A stretch of DNA of 64,000 nucleotides from JANNSX01 sp963741525 (GCA_963741525.1 CAVUIW010000020.1:62001-126000); one strand, 5' to 3'. Positions 7,670-15,718 are shown, counted from the stretch's first letter. Notes: generated from the sequence alone by a model not told the origin. Numbers and translations are program-made.

Positions 7670-9705
7670 ATCCTAATCAGCGCATCCGCCGCGACAGCGC
7701 CTTTGCCGTCCGGGCGCACCATCAGCGGATTGACGTCGAGCTCGACGAGTGTCGTAGCATGTTCCTCTGCGAAGCGCGCGATGGCCGCAACGGCTTTGAT
7801 CGCTGCCGCGAGATCGCCCTTCGGCCGGCCGCGGAAGCCCTCCATGAGCTTGAAGGCGCGCAACGAGCGGATGGCGGCTTCGATCTCGGTGTCGGAGGTT
7901 GGAAGCAATAAGGTTCGCGTCTCGGCAAGCAATTCGACCAAGATGCCGCCGGCACCGACGACGACAACAGGACCAAGCTGGGAATCGCGCGTCACGCCGA
8001 CGATCAGCTCGGCGACGGCATCTGTCACCATGGCCTCGACGAGGAAGCGATCGCCGAGCTTCGACATTGAGGAAACAGCCGCGCGCACGTCCGCCGCGTT
8101 CCGGCAGTTGAGCTTGACGCCGCCGGCTTCCGTTTTGTGCAGGATCGTTCCCGAGACGATCTTGACGACGACCGGAAAGCCGATGGTCTCGGCGGCCTTG
8201 GCGGCTTCGTCGGCCGAAAGCACGAGTTGGCCCCTGGGAATCTCGAGGCCGAGCTTGCCGAGCCGCTGCTTGGCATCCCATTCGTCGAGCGCTCGGGCCT
8301 TGGTACTGCCGAGCGCGGCGCTCGCGAGTGGCTGCCATGCCGTCCGCTGCTCGCCCAGGAACGCCGCCGCCTCGATCGCCGAGAGCGTCTCGTCCATACC
8401 CATCATCGGCGGCACGCCGCGCACCATCAGCTCTTTCGCGTAAGCCTCCGGCATGCACTCGACGAGGGTCGAGAGCACGGCCGTGCGTGCGCCCGTTGTC
8501 TTTCCAGCCGCGACAAAGGCATCGATGCCGGCCTTCCACTCGTCGCCGTTGCAAATGCCGGCGCGCGGGATGTCCATGACGATGAAGCCAAAATCGAAGC
8601 GCGATTTCAACACCTCGGTGAAGGTCGCTTCCAGCCGGTCGAACCTGCCCCAGTCGAAAGTGTGGTAGTCGAAGGGATTGGAAATGGTGACGATCGGATT
8701 GGTCGTCGGGCGGATGCGTCCCACATCGGTTGCCGAGAAGGGACGGAAGTTGATCGTGCGCCCCTCGGCTGCGTCCGACATCATCAGCGCCTCGCCGCCC
8801 GAGCAGGAGAGCGAGACGATTTCCCGACCCGGCAAGGGCCCGTGCACGTGGAGCAGCTTCAGCGTTTCGATGAGGACCGTCAGCGAGGTGACGCGCGCGA
8901 CGCCGAGCTTTCGCAAATAGGCGTCCATCACCTTGTCGGAACCGGCGAGCGAGCCGGTATGGCTCATGGCGAGCGCTGCCCCGCCTTCGGTGCGGCCGGC
9001 CTTCAGCGCGACGACCGGCACGCCGAGCCTGCGGGCCTCCGCCACGGCCTCGGCGAACTTGCCGATGTCGTCGATGCCCTCGATGAGAAGGCCGATCGCC
9101 GTGACGCGGCCGGTCTTGGCCAGCGCCGCGATCATATCCGAAAGACCGACTTTCGCCTGGTTACCGAGCGCCGCGAGATACGCGATCGGCATGCCCCGCT
9201 GCACCATCGTCATGTTGAGGGCGATGTTGCCCGACTGCATGAGGATGGCCACGCCCCGCTCGCACCTTTCGCCGCCGTGCTGGTCCGGCCAGAGCAGCGC
9301 GCCATCGACGTAGTTGATGAGGCCATAGCAGTTGGGGCCGAGGAAGGGCATGTCGCCGGCCGCCGCCACCAGCTCGTCTTGGAGCTTCGCGCCTTCCGGT
9401 CCTGCCTCCTTGAAGCCGGCCGCAAAGCAGACCGCGCCGCCGGCACCCTTCCGCGCGAGTTCGCCCATCGTCTCGACGGCGAGATTGCGGTTGACCGCGA
9501 CGAAGCTCGCATCGGGCGCGCCGGGCAGCTCGGCGACCGAGCGATAGCACCTGATCCCACGCACCTCGTCCTTCGACGGATGCACCGGCCAGACGTCACC
9601 CGCAAAGCCCATCTTCTGGCACTGCTCGACGACCCGCTCCGCCCATGAGCCGCCGAACACGGCAATGGAGCGCGGCGCGAGGAGGCGGGAGAGCTCTTGG
9701 GACAT
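7657..9705 (-). CDS. NDP-forming acyl-CoA synthetase (CoA-binding + ATP-grasp)
   Basis: Single-chain 682-residue acyl-CoA synthetase of the ADP-forming acetate-CoA ligase superfamily: an acid plus CoA plus ATP gives acyl-CoA, ADP and phosphate. Domains in order: CoA-binding Rossmann domain (about 1-130, SIAVFGGSW, AVCFAAGFKE, FLGPNCYGLI), succinyl-CoA-ligase-like domains (about 145-440) with the phospho-histidine motif AMSHTGSLAG (His249) and SCSGGEALMMSD, then a C-terminal ATP-grasp domain (about 465-682; FPVVVKIVSGTILHKTEAGG, ELIVGVTRD, ELDVNPLMV). Upstream of caiD in one operon, so it may activate the acid whose CoA ester CaiD handles. Carnitine or a branched acid are candidates. Confidence 0.9.
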   Translation of the reverse strand: MSQELSRLLAPRSIAVFGGSWAERVVEQCQKMGFAGDVWPVHPSKDEVRGIRCYRSVAELPGAPDASFVAVNRNLAVETMGELARKGAGGAVCFAAGFKEAGPEGAKLQDELVAAAGDMPFLGPNCYGLINYVDGALLWPDQHGGERCERGVAILMQSGNIALNMTMVQRGMPIAYLAALGNQAKVGLSDMIAALAKTGRVTAIGLLIEGIDDIGKFAEAVAEARRLGVPVVALKAGRTEGGAALAMSHTGSLAGSDKVMDAYLRKLGVARVTSLTVLIETLKLLHVHGPLPGREIVSLSCSGGEALMMSDAAEGRTINFRPFSATDVGRIRPTTNPIVTISNPFDYHTFDWGRFDRLEATFTEVLKSRFDFGFIVMDIPRAGICNGDEWKAGIDAFVAAGKTTGARTAVLSTLVECMPEAYAKELMVRGVPPMMGMDETLSAIEAAAFLGEQRTAWQPLASAALGSTKARALDEWDAKQRLGKLGLEIPRGQLVLSADEAAKAAETIGFPVVVKIVSGTILHKTEAGGVKLNCRNAADVRAAVSSMSKLGDRFLVEAMVTDAVAELIVGVTRDSQLGPVVVVGAGGILVELLAETRTLLLPTSDTEIEAAIRSLRAFKLMEGFRGRPKGDLAAAIKAVAAIARFAEEHATTLVELDVNPLMVRPDGKGAVAADALIRMCKE

Positions 9706-9765
9706 GCCGGTCCGATCAAAAGGTCAGAGGGTATGCTTGTCGATGGCGGAGGCGGGGCATTCTTG

Positions 9766-10659
9766 TCAACTCCTCTGCCGCCGCGCCGTCTCGCGCCAGG
9801 CGATCACCATGCCACTGCCACAGATCAAACCGATGCCGATCCAAGTCGACATGACGGGAAACTCGTTGAACACGAGATAGCCGAGGATGACGGTCGAGAC
9901 CATCTCGAGATAGCTCAAGGGCGCAATGACCGAGGCATCGACATGCTCGTAGGCCATGGTCACGAGCAGATGTCCGATGCCGCCCGAGGCGCCGAGGGCG
10001 AACATCAACAGCCAATCCTCCATCGTCGGCTGGACCCAAACGAAGGGCATGGCGGCGGAGAGAACGAGGCTCGCCAGGATGCAGGTGATGGTCTGCGTCA
10101 GGATGGCCGGATCGGAACCGGCCAGACGGCGTGTCGCGAGCGCATAGCAGGCAAAGCACATGGCCGAGGCAATCGCCCAGACCACACCCGGCGAGATAAT
10201 CTGAAATCCAGGCCTGACGATGAAGAGCACGCCCAGAAATCCAATGACGACCGCGCTCCAGCGCCAGATGCCGACCTTCTCGCCCAGCGCGAACGGCGCC
10301 GCCGCCGTCACGAAGAACGGAAAGACGAAGAAGATCGCCAGCGTCTCGGCGAGTGGCAGGAACGGGAGTGCCGCGAAATAGGTGATGTTGGAGGCGGGCA
10401 GCAGAAAGGCACGCAGAGCCTGCGTACCCGGCCGTTTCGGCCAGAGGCCGCGAGCGCCGTAGAGCCAAAGCGCCAGCGGCAGCGCGACAATGGTCTGACA
10501 GATGTAGCGGCCCCAGGCGATCTGCAGAACGTGAGTGGTGTCGCCGAGGAGCTTCGCGGTCGTGTCGACATAAGGCAGCACGACCATGGCCGCGACCATG
10601 ATGAGAATGCCCTTCATGGGCACACGCGCCGGCGAGGCGGCTGCGGCGCCGGTCGTCAT
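9766..10659 (-). CDS. DMT/EamA family transporter
   Basis: Integral membrane protein of about 297 residues with ten predicted helices in two EamA halves (first from KGILIMVAAMVVLPYVDTTA, second from GVVWAIASAMCFACYALATR). The motif TYFAALPFLPLAETLAIFF is typical of the halves of this drug/metabolite transporter family. Substrate unknown; relatives export amino acids or metabolites. I chose the ATG at 10659 (MTTGAAAASPARVP) rather than one 54 bases upstream, because the upstream stretch overlaps a terminator hairpin. The proximity to catabolic genes suggests a metabolite role. Confidence 0.9.
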   Translation of the reverse strand: MTTGAAAASPARVPMKGILIMVAAMVVLPYVDTTAKLLGDTTHVLQIAWGRYICQTIVALPLALWLYGARGLWPKRPGTQALRAFLLPASNITYFAALPFLPLAETLAIFFVFPFFVTAAAPFALGEKVGIWRWSAVVIGFLGVLFIVRPGFQIISPGVVWAIASAMCFACYALATRRLAGSDPAILTQTITCILASLVLSAAMPFVWVQPTMEDWLLMFALGASGGIGHLLVTMAYEHVDASVIAPLSYLEMVSTVILGYLVFNEFPVMSTWIGIGLICGSGMVIAWRETARRQRS

Positions 10660-10702
10660 AGGCAAGGAACCCTGGGTGGCATCCGGCCCGGCATCGGCCA
10701 AC

Positions 10703-10736
10703 AAAAAAGCCACCGCCCGGTTTCCCGAGCGGTGGC
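10703..10736 (-). terminator. Rho-independent terminator reading leftward
   Basis: The inverted repeat GCCACCGC...GCGGTGGC (8-base stem, 12-base interior) is followed on the minus strand by six T residues. It ends transcripts coming from the Cys-pair peptide gene at 10760-10885 and separates that gene from the DMT transporter downstream. Confidence 0.85.
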
Positions 10737-10759
10737 CTTAGTGAGTGTGGTGAGTGCTG

Positions 10760-10885
10760 CTAGCCGCAGCAAGGTCCGCCGCAGCACGCCAGCCCCAGCT
10801 CGCAGCACGTCGCTGCCAAGGCCGGATAGGCCGCTACGAAGTTGGCGGAGGCGACCACGATGGTCGCGAGAGCCAGTTTCAGCAT
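10760..10885 (-). CDS. Small secreted peptide with three CC pairs
   Basis: A 41-residue open frame, short enough to be missed by usual cut-offs. A signal peptide (MLKLALATIVVASANF, then VAAYPALAA, cleavage near residue 25) leads into a mature peptide of about 16 residues, TCCELGLACCGGPCCG, with three Cys-Cys pairs and no other charge apart from one Glu. AGGAGACTTC-like ribosome-binding purines (GGAGAC on the minus strand) lie before the ATG, and a strong terminator follows 24 bases after the stop, so it is a complete monocistron. Vicinal cysteine pairs suggest soft-metal (Cu, Hg, As, Zn) binding or a disulfide-knotted peptide. I do not recognise a family. Confidence 0.6.
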   Translation of the reverse strand: MLKLALATIVVASANFVAAYPALAATCCELGLACCGGPCCG

Positions 10886-10950
10886 ATGAAGTCTCCATTG
10901 ATATGCGCGGAAAGCGCGATCTTGGTTTGGTAGTCGTATTCACGGACGGG

Positions 10951-11271
10951 CTAAGACTTAGGTGGAGGTACCGGAGGTTCGAGCGTCTGACCGAGCAATG
11001 CCGGGATCGCCACTGAGTTGTGCGTGCCGGGCAGCGGCGGTGGGCTGAAATCAAACGCGTCGGCATCGATGATCGCAGCGATGCAGGCGCCACACAGACG
11101 GGGCGCCGGTCGCAGGCAGCCATGATCCTCGCAATCGCACATGATGCCGGTGGCGGCCGCGCTACCCGTTGCCGATGGGCAAGTTCTGGCCACCACCGCC
11201 GCGGCCGGAGCAAGGCCGAGGAGGAGGGAGGCGAACAGCAGGACGATACGGGGCCAGCGGGCGAAGCGCAT
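10951..11271 (-). CDS. Small secreted cysteine-rich protein
   Basis: A 106-residue protein, seen in the same frame as a longer spurious extension. Signal peptide MRFARWPRIVLLFASLLLGL with cleavage near AAAVVA, then a Cys/Asp/His cluster MCDCEDHGCLRPAPRLCGAC and a proline-rich C-terminus ending LEPPVPPPKS. A clustered C-x-C-x4-C ... C-x2-C pattern beside Asp and His suggests metal binding. Together with the Cys-pair peptide 65 bases downstream it may form a small metal-handling locus (inference). The length and layout recall short exported proteins of copper-resistance loci, but no such enzymes are adjacent. Confidence 0.55.
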   Translation of the reverse strand: MRFARWPRIVLLFASLLLGLAPAAAVVARTCPSATGSAAATGIMCDCEDHGCLRPAPRLCGACIAAIIDADAFDFSPPPLPGTHNSVAIPALLGQTLEPPVPPPKS

Positions 11272-11360
11272 ACCGGGGAGCCTAAGCCACCAAACCAGCG
11301 CGGGCAATCGGCCATTTCGACGGCCGCCATCACCATTGCTTGAGCTGGGGCCAAGCCGGA

Positions 11361-12524
11361 TCACCCTCCGAGCGGCCGGAGCAGCGCGCGGCTGATGATG
11401 TGCCGCTGGATCTCGCTCGTGCCCTCCCAGATGCGCTCGACACGGGCATCCCGCCAGATCCGCTCGAGCGGCAGGTCGCTCATGAGGCCCATGCCGCCGT
11501 GGATCTGAATGGCCTCGTCGGCAATGAAGGCCAGCACCTCGGTGGCTTTCAGCTTCGCCATCGCCATGTCCATGTCGGTGACGGTCTTCTGGTCGAACTT
11601 CCAGGCGGCCTCCCAAGTGAGGAGCTCGGCCGCCTTCAGCTCCATCGCCATGTCGGCGAGCTTGAAGGAGACACCCTGGAACTTGCCGATCTGCTGGCCG
11701 AATTGCGCGCGGTCGACGGCCCATTGCTTGGCGAGTTGCAGGGCCCGATCGGCGCGGCCGAGACAGGTTGAGGCGACTTGTAAGCGCGTTGCCCCGAGCC
11801 ATTCGTTCGCCACCTCGAAGCCCTTGCCCGGCGCGCCCAGGATTTGCGATTTCGGCACGCGGCAATCGGTGAACTCGAGAACGCAATTGTTGTAGCCGCG
11901 ATGCGAGACGTTCTTGTATCCGGCGCGGACCGTGTAGCCAGGATGTCCATTGTCGATCAGGAAGGCGGTGATGAGCTTCTTCTTGCCTTTGCTCGTCTCC
12001 TCCTCGCCGGTTGCCGCGAACAGGATGACGAAATCCGCCTCGTCGGCGTGGCTGATGAAATGCTTCGTGCCGTTGATGACGTAGTCGGCACCGTCTGACC
12101 GGGCGAAGGTTTTCATGCCGCGCAGATCCGAACCGGCGCCTGGCTCGGTCATGGCGAGGCAATCGGATTTCTCGCCGCGGACACAGGGGTAGAGAAAGCG
12201 CTCGCGCTGCTCGCCGGCGCAGGCCATCAGGATATTCGAAGGGCGGGCCACGCAGTTCCAGTGCAGTGCATAGCTGGTGCGGCCGAGCTCGCGCTCGTAG
12301 AGCACCCAGGTCAGCGTATCGAGCCCGGCGCCGCCGGCTTCGGCCGGCATATTGGCGGCATAGAGGCCAGCGGTGATCGCTTTCGCCTTGAGCTCATCGC
12401 GAATCTCGGGGCGAAGTTTACCCGTCTCCTCGACCTCGGCCTCGTGGGGATAGAGCTCGTTTTCGACGAAGCTGCGGGTCGTCTCGACGATGAGACGCTG
12501 CTCGTCTGATAGGGTGAAGTCCAT
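11361..12524 (-). CDS. Acyl-CoA dehydrogenase
   Basis: FAD-dependent dehydrogenase of 387 residues that forms an alpha,beta double bond in an acyl-CoA thioester and passes electrons to ETF. Seen: MDFTLSDEQRLIVETTRSF opening, FAD/substrate motif LAMTEPGAGSDL, INGTKHFIS, and the catalytic glutamate in RIWEGTSEIQ (Glu367), the usual C-terminal position. The run TSKGKKKLIT is an unusual lysine-rich insert in the middle beta domain. Start ATG at 12524 is preceded by a Shine-Dalgarno-like AGGAT. The gene is followed on the same strand by the two small Cys proteins and preceded by HigBA, so its operon partners are unclear; chain length specificity cannot be read. Confidence 0.92.
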   Translation of the reverse strand: MDFTLSDEQRLIVETTRSFVENELYPHEAEVEETGKLRPEIRDELKAKAITAGLYAANMPAEAGGAGLDTLTWVLYERELGRTSYALHWNCVARPSNILMACAGEQRERFLYPCVRGEKSDCLAMTEPGAGSDLRGMKTFARSDGADYVINGTKHFISHADEADFVILFAATGEEETSKGKKKLITAFLIDNGHPGYTVRAGYKNVSHRGYNNCVLEFTDCRVPKSQILGAPGKGFEVANEWLGATRLQVASTCLGRADRALQLAKQWAVDRAQFGQQIGKFQGVSFKLADMAMELKAAELLTWEAAWKFDQKTVTDMDMAMAKLKATEVLAFIADEAIQIHGGMGLMSDLPLERIWRDARVERIWEGTSEIQRHIISRALLRPLGG

Positions 12525-12537
12525 GGATCAATCCTGA

Positions 12538-12870
12538 CTATTCGGCGGCTTCGCGGATGCGCTTAGGCTCGCGGAGGCGTTTCAGTTTCGAAACATCGAC
12601 TTGCTTGCGGGCCTTCCAGAGGTCGTAAGCCATTTGCAGATTGAGCCAAGACTCGGCCGAACCGCCAATGACCTTCTCCAATCGCAGAGCCATGGCCGCC
12701 GAGACGCCCTGCTTCTCGTCTAAAAGATCGTAGAGTGTTTGACGGCTGACACCGAGAGCACGGGCAAAAGTGGTTTTGCTTATGCCCAGCGCCGGTAGAG
12801 CATCCTCGCGCAGATACTCGGCAGGATGATACATTGGGATGCTTGGATGACGCTTGGAGCGGAGAAGCAT
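12538..12870 (-). CDS. higA: HigA-type antitoxin (HTH)
   Basis: Antitoxin and transcriptional repressor of 110 residues. The XRE-type helix-turn-helix is FARALGVSRQTLYDLLDEKQ, preceded by HPAEYLREDALPALGISKTT, the usual HigA opening; the tail is basic (RLREPKRIREAAE). It follows the toxin gene by 9 bases, the toxin-first order typical of HigBA. A palindrome upstream of the toxin gene is the likely binding site. A shorter start at MYHPAEY is possible; the extra 12 N-terminal residues are not typical of the family. Confidence 0.92.
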   Translation of the reverse strand: MLLRSKRHPSIPMYHPAEYLREDALPALGISKTTFARALGVSRQTLYDLLDEKQGVSAAMALRLEKVIGGSAESWLNLQMAYDLWKARKQVDVSKLKRLREPKRIREAAE

Positions 12871-12879
12871 GTCGGCCTC

Positions 12880-13164
12880 CTAGTGATAATCCTCATAGTC
12901 GACGTCGATGGCAGCAGGCCCACCGAACAACCATCCGAAAGTGACACGCCAGTTCTTGTCGACCCTCACCGAGTAGCGGCCGACCTGATCGCCAGTGAGC
13001 GAATGGAAATGGAACGTCGGTTTGTCCATATCTTCCGGTGCGGTTGCGGCTTCCAGTTGCTCGAGTACACGGGTCAGTCGGGGCACATGCCGCGGATCGA
13101 CCCGCCGGGTCTCGCCCTTCCACCAGAACCGCTCGAGCGCCTTGCTGCGGAAGCTTGCGATCAT
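12880..13164 (-). CDS. higB: HigB-type toxin (RelE superfamily)
   Basis: A 94-residue RelE-fold ribosome-dependent mRNA interferase. Typical landmarks: MIASFRSKALERFWWKGE at the start, the middle RLTRVLEQLEAAT, and RYSVRVDKNWRVTFGW where Arg and Trp/Phe side chains of the family contact mRNA. First gene of the module, with higA 9 bases downstream. Transcription should begin in the 55 bases upstream, which hold a 21-base palindrome. Such modules are often horizontally transferred; base composition here is not obviously different from its neighbours. Confidence 0.93.
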   Translation of the reverse strand: MIASFRSKALERFWWKGETRRVDPRHVPRLTRVLEQLEAATAPEDMDKPTFHFHSLTGDQVGRYSVRVDKNWRVTFGWLFGGPAAIDVDYEDYH

Positions 13165-13179
13165 CGGCGGTCCTCATCA

Positions 13180-13221
13180 ATGTAAGGCGTTGCCTTACAT
13201 TTGTCAACCATCGCCTTACAT
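13180..13221. promoter_or_regulatory. Palindromic operator of higBA
   Basis: ATGTAAGGC-GTT-GCCTTACAT (13180-13200) is a perfect 9-base inverted repeat 16 bases upstream of higB, and a third half-site GCCTTACAT stands at 13213-13221, touching the stop codon of the carnitine dehydrogenase gene. This is the arrangement expected for HigA autorepression with cooperative binding. TTGTCA-like promoter sequence on the minus strand lies among these sites. Confidence 0.75.
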
Positions 13222-14711
13222 CATCCCTTTTTCAACCCTACCGATCGGCCCACCTCTTTCGGCGCCGGTATCGTATCCTGCGCCTTCTGCACCTCGGCGA
13301 GCCTCGCCATGACTTCCGGCGGGAACTCGACGACCTTCTTCGCCTTCGTGTCGACATTGAGCATCACCTGCTCGCAGGTCGCGAGCACGTCGTTCGTCTT
13401 CGCGTGGTGCATGCTCATGAAGAAGTGGATGCGCTTGCGATCATGGCCCAAGAGCTGCGTCGTCACATATACCGGCTCGTGCGCGGCGACCTCCTTGCGG
13501 TAGATCGTGTGCGTCTCCGCCGTGTAGAGGCTGCGGCCGGTCGGCGAGGTACGCCTTGTCCCGCCCCCATCAGCGTCATGATGCCGTCGGAGCCGCGGGT
13601 GAAGACCTCGTGATAGCGGCTGTCGTTCAGGTGACCATTGTAGTCGGTCCACTCCGAGGGGATCTCCATGTCGAGCAGCCGGAGCGGCTTCGTGAGATCG
13701 AGCTTGGCGTCGGCCGTCGGCCGGCTGTGACTTGTCGATCAGGCGGCGCTCGTAGTCGGCGAGCGTCTTGCCAGCGCCCCAGTCCTGTCCCTTCAAGGCC
13801 TGGAACACGGCGATAAGGCAATCGTCGCGCTTGCGCTCCAGCTCGCGGATCGAGATGCCTCGAGCCTGATCGTCCGATTGCGCGGCGACCTTGTCGATCA
13901 GCGCATCCGTCAATTCCGGCACGTCCATGAGTTTCGTCCAGGGCCATTTCAGCGCCGGACCGAACTGCGCCATGAAGTGCCGCATGCCCTCGACGCCACC
14001 GGCGATGCGGTAGATTTGGAACGTCCCCATGAAGCTCCAGCGCAGGCCAGGGCCGAAGCGCATGGCGTCGTCGATCTCTTCGGCCGTCGCCACGCCGTCG
14101 TTGACGAGCCAGAGCGCTTCGCGCCACAGCGCCTCCATCAGCCGGTCGGCGATAAAGGCATCGACCTCCTTGCGGACATGCAGCGGGTGCATGCCGATCT
14201 CGCGATAGAAATCCATCGCCCGGTCGATATTCGCCTTCGTCGTTTTCTCGCCACCGACCACCTCGACGAGCGGCATCAGGTAAACGGGATTGAACGGATG
14301 CCCGACCATGAAGCGTTCGGGATGCTTCATCTTCGATTGCAGCTTCGACGGCAGCAGCCCCGAGGTCGAGGAGCCGATAATGATGTCCGGCCGGCAATGC
14401 GCATCGACATCGGCGAGGAGCTTCATCTTCAGGTCCTCGCGCTCTGGTGCGCTCTCCTGGATGAAGTCGGCGTCGTGGACGGCTTCTGCGAGGTCACGGA
14501 CGACCTTGATGGAGCCCTTCTTCGCGCGCGGCGCCATGGTCAGCTTGGCCTGCGCACGATCGGCGTTCTCCATCACCTCGCCCAAGCGCTTCTCCGCTTC
14601 CGGGTGCGGATCGAGCACCTTCACGTCGATGCCGTTCCAGGCGAGCCGCGCCGCCCAGGCCGAGCCGATGACGCCGGCGCCGATGCAGGCGGCTTTTTTG
14701 ACGGTGGTCAT
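13221..14711 (-). CDS. lcdH: L-carnitine 3-dehydrogenase fused to thioesterase, frameshifted
   Basis: NAD-dependent 3-hydroxyacyl-dehydrogenase-type enzyme that oxidises L-carnitine to 3-dehydrocarnitine, joined to a hotdog thioesterase. Domain 1 (about 1-325): Rossmann motif CIGAGVIGSAW (Gly 11, 13, 16), SSTSGLLPS and catalytic-region GHPFNPVYLMPLVE (His138). Domain 2: EWTDYNGHLNDSRYHEVF and ETHTIYRKEVAAHE, a 4-hydroxybenzoyl-CoA-thioesterase-like hotdog. The 1491-base span equals 497 codons, the length I recall for rhizobial carnitine dehydrogenases that carry this C-terminal domain. The frame breaks near 13725 and returns near 13545-13560; the hotdog start lies in the shifted frame. Single surplus bases in G/C runs explain it. 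The ATG at 14711 precedes MTTVKKAACIG. Confidence 0.82.
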   Translation of the reverse strand: MTTVKKAACIGAGVIGSAWAARLAWNGIDVKVLDPHPEAEKRLGEVMENADRAQAKLTMAPRAKKGSIKVVRDLAEAVHDADFIQESAPEREDLKMKLLADVDAHCRPDIIIGSSTSGLLPSKLQSKMKHPERFMVGHPFNPVYLMPLVEVVGGEKTTKANIDRAMDFYREIGMHPLHVRKEVDAFIADRLMEALWREALWLVNDGVATAEEIDDAMRFGPGLRWSFMGTFQIYRIAGGVEGMRHFMAQFGPALKWPWTKLMDVPELTDALIDKVAAQSDDQARGISIRELERKRDDCLIAVFQALKGQDWGAGKTLADYERRLIDKSQPADGRRQARSHEAAPAARHGDPLGVDRLQWSPERQPLSRGLHPRLRRHHDADGGGTRRTSPTGRSLYTAETHTIYRKEVAAHEPVYVTTQLLGHDRKRIHFFMSMHHAKTNDVLATCEQVMLNVDTKAKKVVEFPPEVMARLAEVQKAQDTIPAPKEVGRSVGLKKG

Positions 14712-14736
14712 GTTGGGTGATCCTTTGGGTGCGAAG

Positions 14737-14845
14737 AAGGCAGTCGGGCAGTCGAAGTGCGGCGGTTGCCGTGTCCGTGACAAGCGGTCAATCGGCTCTC
14801 TATCCTTTCGACTGCCTAATGCCGACTGCCGGCTGCCGCCTTCTT
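14737..14845. repeat. Intra-operon inverted repeat of GGCAGTCG units
   Basis: The left arm carries AGGCAGTCGGGCAGTCGAA (from 14737) and the right arm TTCGACTGCC...CCGACTGCC...GCCTTCTTC (from 14807), so the spacer between the SDR and the dehydrogenase can fold into a long imperfect hairpin whose arms are built of repeated 7-9 base units. It resembles in plan, but not in sequence, the TGGCGAG-type repeats at 15622 and 37098. Confidence 0.55.
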
Positions 14846-15612
14846 CACAACACTTCCGTATGCCCATCGACCGCGATCTCCTGACCGGAGATGCGGGCGC
14901 CCGCGGGCGAGCAGAGGAACAGAATCGCGTTGGCGATATCCTGGGGCGAGATGAAGGTCTTGAGCGAGGACTGCTCGGCCATTTGCACCCGGACCTCGTT
15001 CGCGCTGCGGCTCGTCTTGGCGGCTTCGGCGGCGATGACCCGATCGATGCGATCGCCTTCGACCGCGCCGGGGCAGATGCAGTTCGAGCGGATGCCGAAG
15101 GGGCCGAGCTCGGTCGCGAGTGTCTTCGTGAAACCTCGGATCGCCCATTTGGCCGAGCAGTAGGGCGAGCGGCGCGGGAAGCCGAAGAGGCCGGCGGTCG
15201 ATGAGAGATTGATGATCGCACCACTGCGCTGCGCCTTCAAATGCGGGATCGCGGCCTTCGCGCAGAGGAACGCCGCGTCGAGATTGACGGCGAGGCAGCG
15301 CCGCCAGTCCTCGAACGTGATCTCCTCCGTACTTGCCGTCGGCCCGGCGATGCCAGCCATGCTGACCAGCACGTCGAGGCCGCCCAGATGCGCGATGGCC
15401 TTCTCGAAGAGCGTCGCGACCTGGCCTTCCTCGGCGACGTCACAAACAAGGCCTTTGAGCTTGGGCTCATCGGCGAGCGTCTGTTCGAGCGAGGCCTTGT
15501 CGACATCGCAGATGAAGACCTTGGCGCCCGCCTCGAGGAAGGCGTGCGCGGTGACGCGGCCGATGCCGGAGCCTGCCGCCGTGACGATGACGCGTTGGTT
15601 GGTGTGGGTCAT
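14845..15612 (-). CDS. SDR family oxidoreductase
   Basis: Classical short-chain dehydrogenase of 255 residues. Cofactor motif TAAGSGIGR (residues 11-19, T-x3-G-x-G-x-G), Asp at the end of the second strand (CDVDKASLE) indicating NAD(H), catalytic Ser near 137, Tyr151 and Lys155 (PYCSAKWA), and NCICPGAVEGDRIDRV after the active site. The insert EGDRIDRVIAAEAAK is seen in a subset annotated as 3-hydroxyacyl- or ketoreductases in carnitine or choline clusters. It lies between carnitine dehydrogenase and BKACE on the same strand, so a dehydrogenase role in the same pathway is likely; the substrate is not known. Confidence 0.88.
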   Translation of the reverse strand: MTHTNQRVIVTAAGSGIGRVTAHAFLEAGAKVFICDVDKASLEQTLADEPKLKGLVCDVAEEGQVATLFEKAIAHLGGLDVLVSMAGIAGPTASTEEITFEDWRRCLAVNLDAAFLCAKAAIPHLKAQRSGAIINLSSTAGLFGFPRRSPYCSAKWAIRGFTKTLATELGPFGIRSNCICPGAVEGDRIDRVIAAEAAKTSRSANEVRVQMAEQSSLKTFISPQDIANAILFLCSPAGARISGQEIAVDGHTEVL

Positions 15613-15621
15613 GTGTTACGG

Positions 15622-15712
15622 GCGAATGGGGAGTGGCGAGTCGCGAATGGGAAAAAGAGAGTGAGCCGGGATGACTGCACCTCCACTCGCCACTCGCCAC
15701 TCGCCACTCGCC
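15622..15712. repeat. Heptamer inverted repeat, clear copy
   Basis: Left arm: GCGAATG-GGGAGTG-GCGAGTC-GCGAATG (15622-15649). Right arm: four CACTCGC units in perfect 7-base register (15683-15712). The arms are complementary (GCGAGTG against CACTCGC), so the RNA or single-stranded DNA can form a hairpin of about 28 paired positions with a 30-base loop. It fills the whole gap between BKACE and the SDR. Confidence 0.75.
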
Positions 15713-15718
15713 TCTTCA

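Noticed and set aside
8137..9648. Long plus-strand open frame of 503 codons
   Set aside because: Antisense to the NDP-forming acyl-CoA synthetase; translation is Arg/Asp/His-rich without domain features. High GC leaves such frames open by chance.
9697..11016. Plus-strand open frame of 439 codons
   Set aside because: Antisense to the DMT transporter and small Cys genes; extreme Arg/Asp/His bias, no fold features and no ribosome-binding site.
12538..13164. HigBA as mark of a mobile island
   Set aside because: No integrase, direct repeats, tRNA or composition change flanks it.
14711..15224. N-terminal extension of the carnitine dehydrogenase to 15224
   Set aside because: This stretch is out-of-frame reading of the SDR gene; the Rossmann motif begins at MTTVKKAACIG.
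15622..15712. CRISPR or coding repeat
   Set aside because: Units are 7 bases and arranged as an inverted pair; there is no open frame that uses them.
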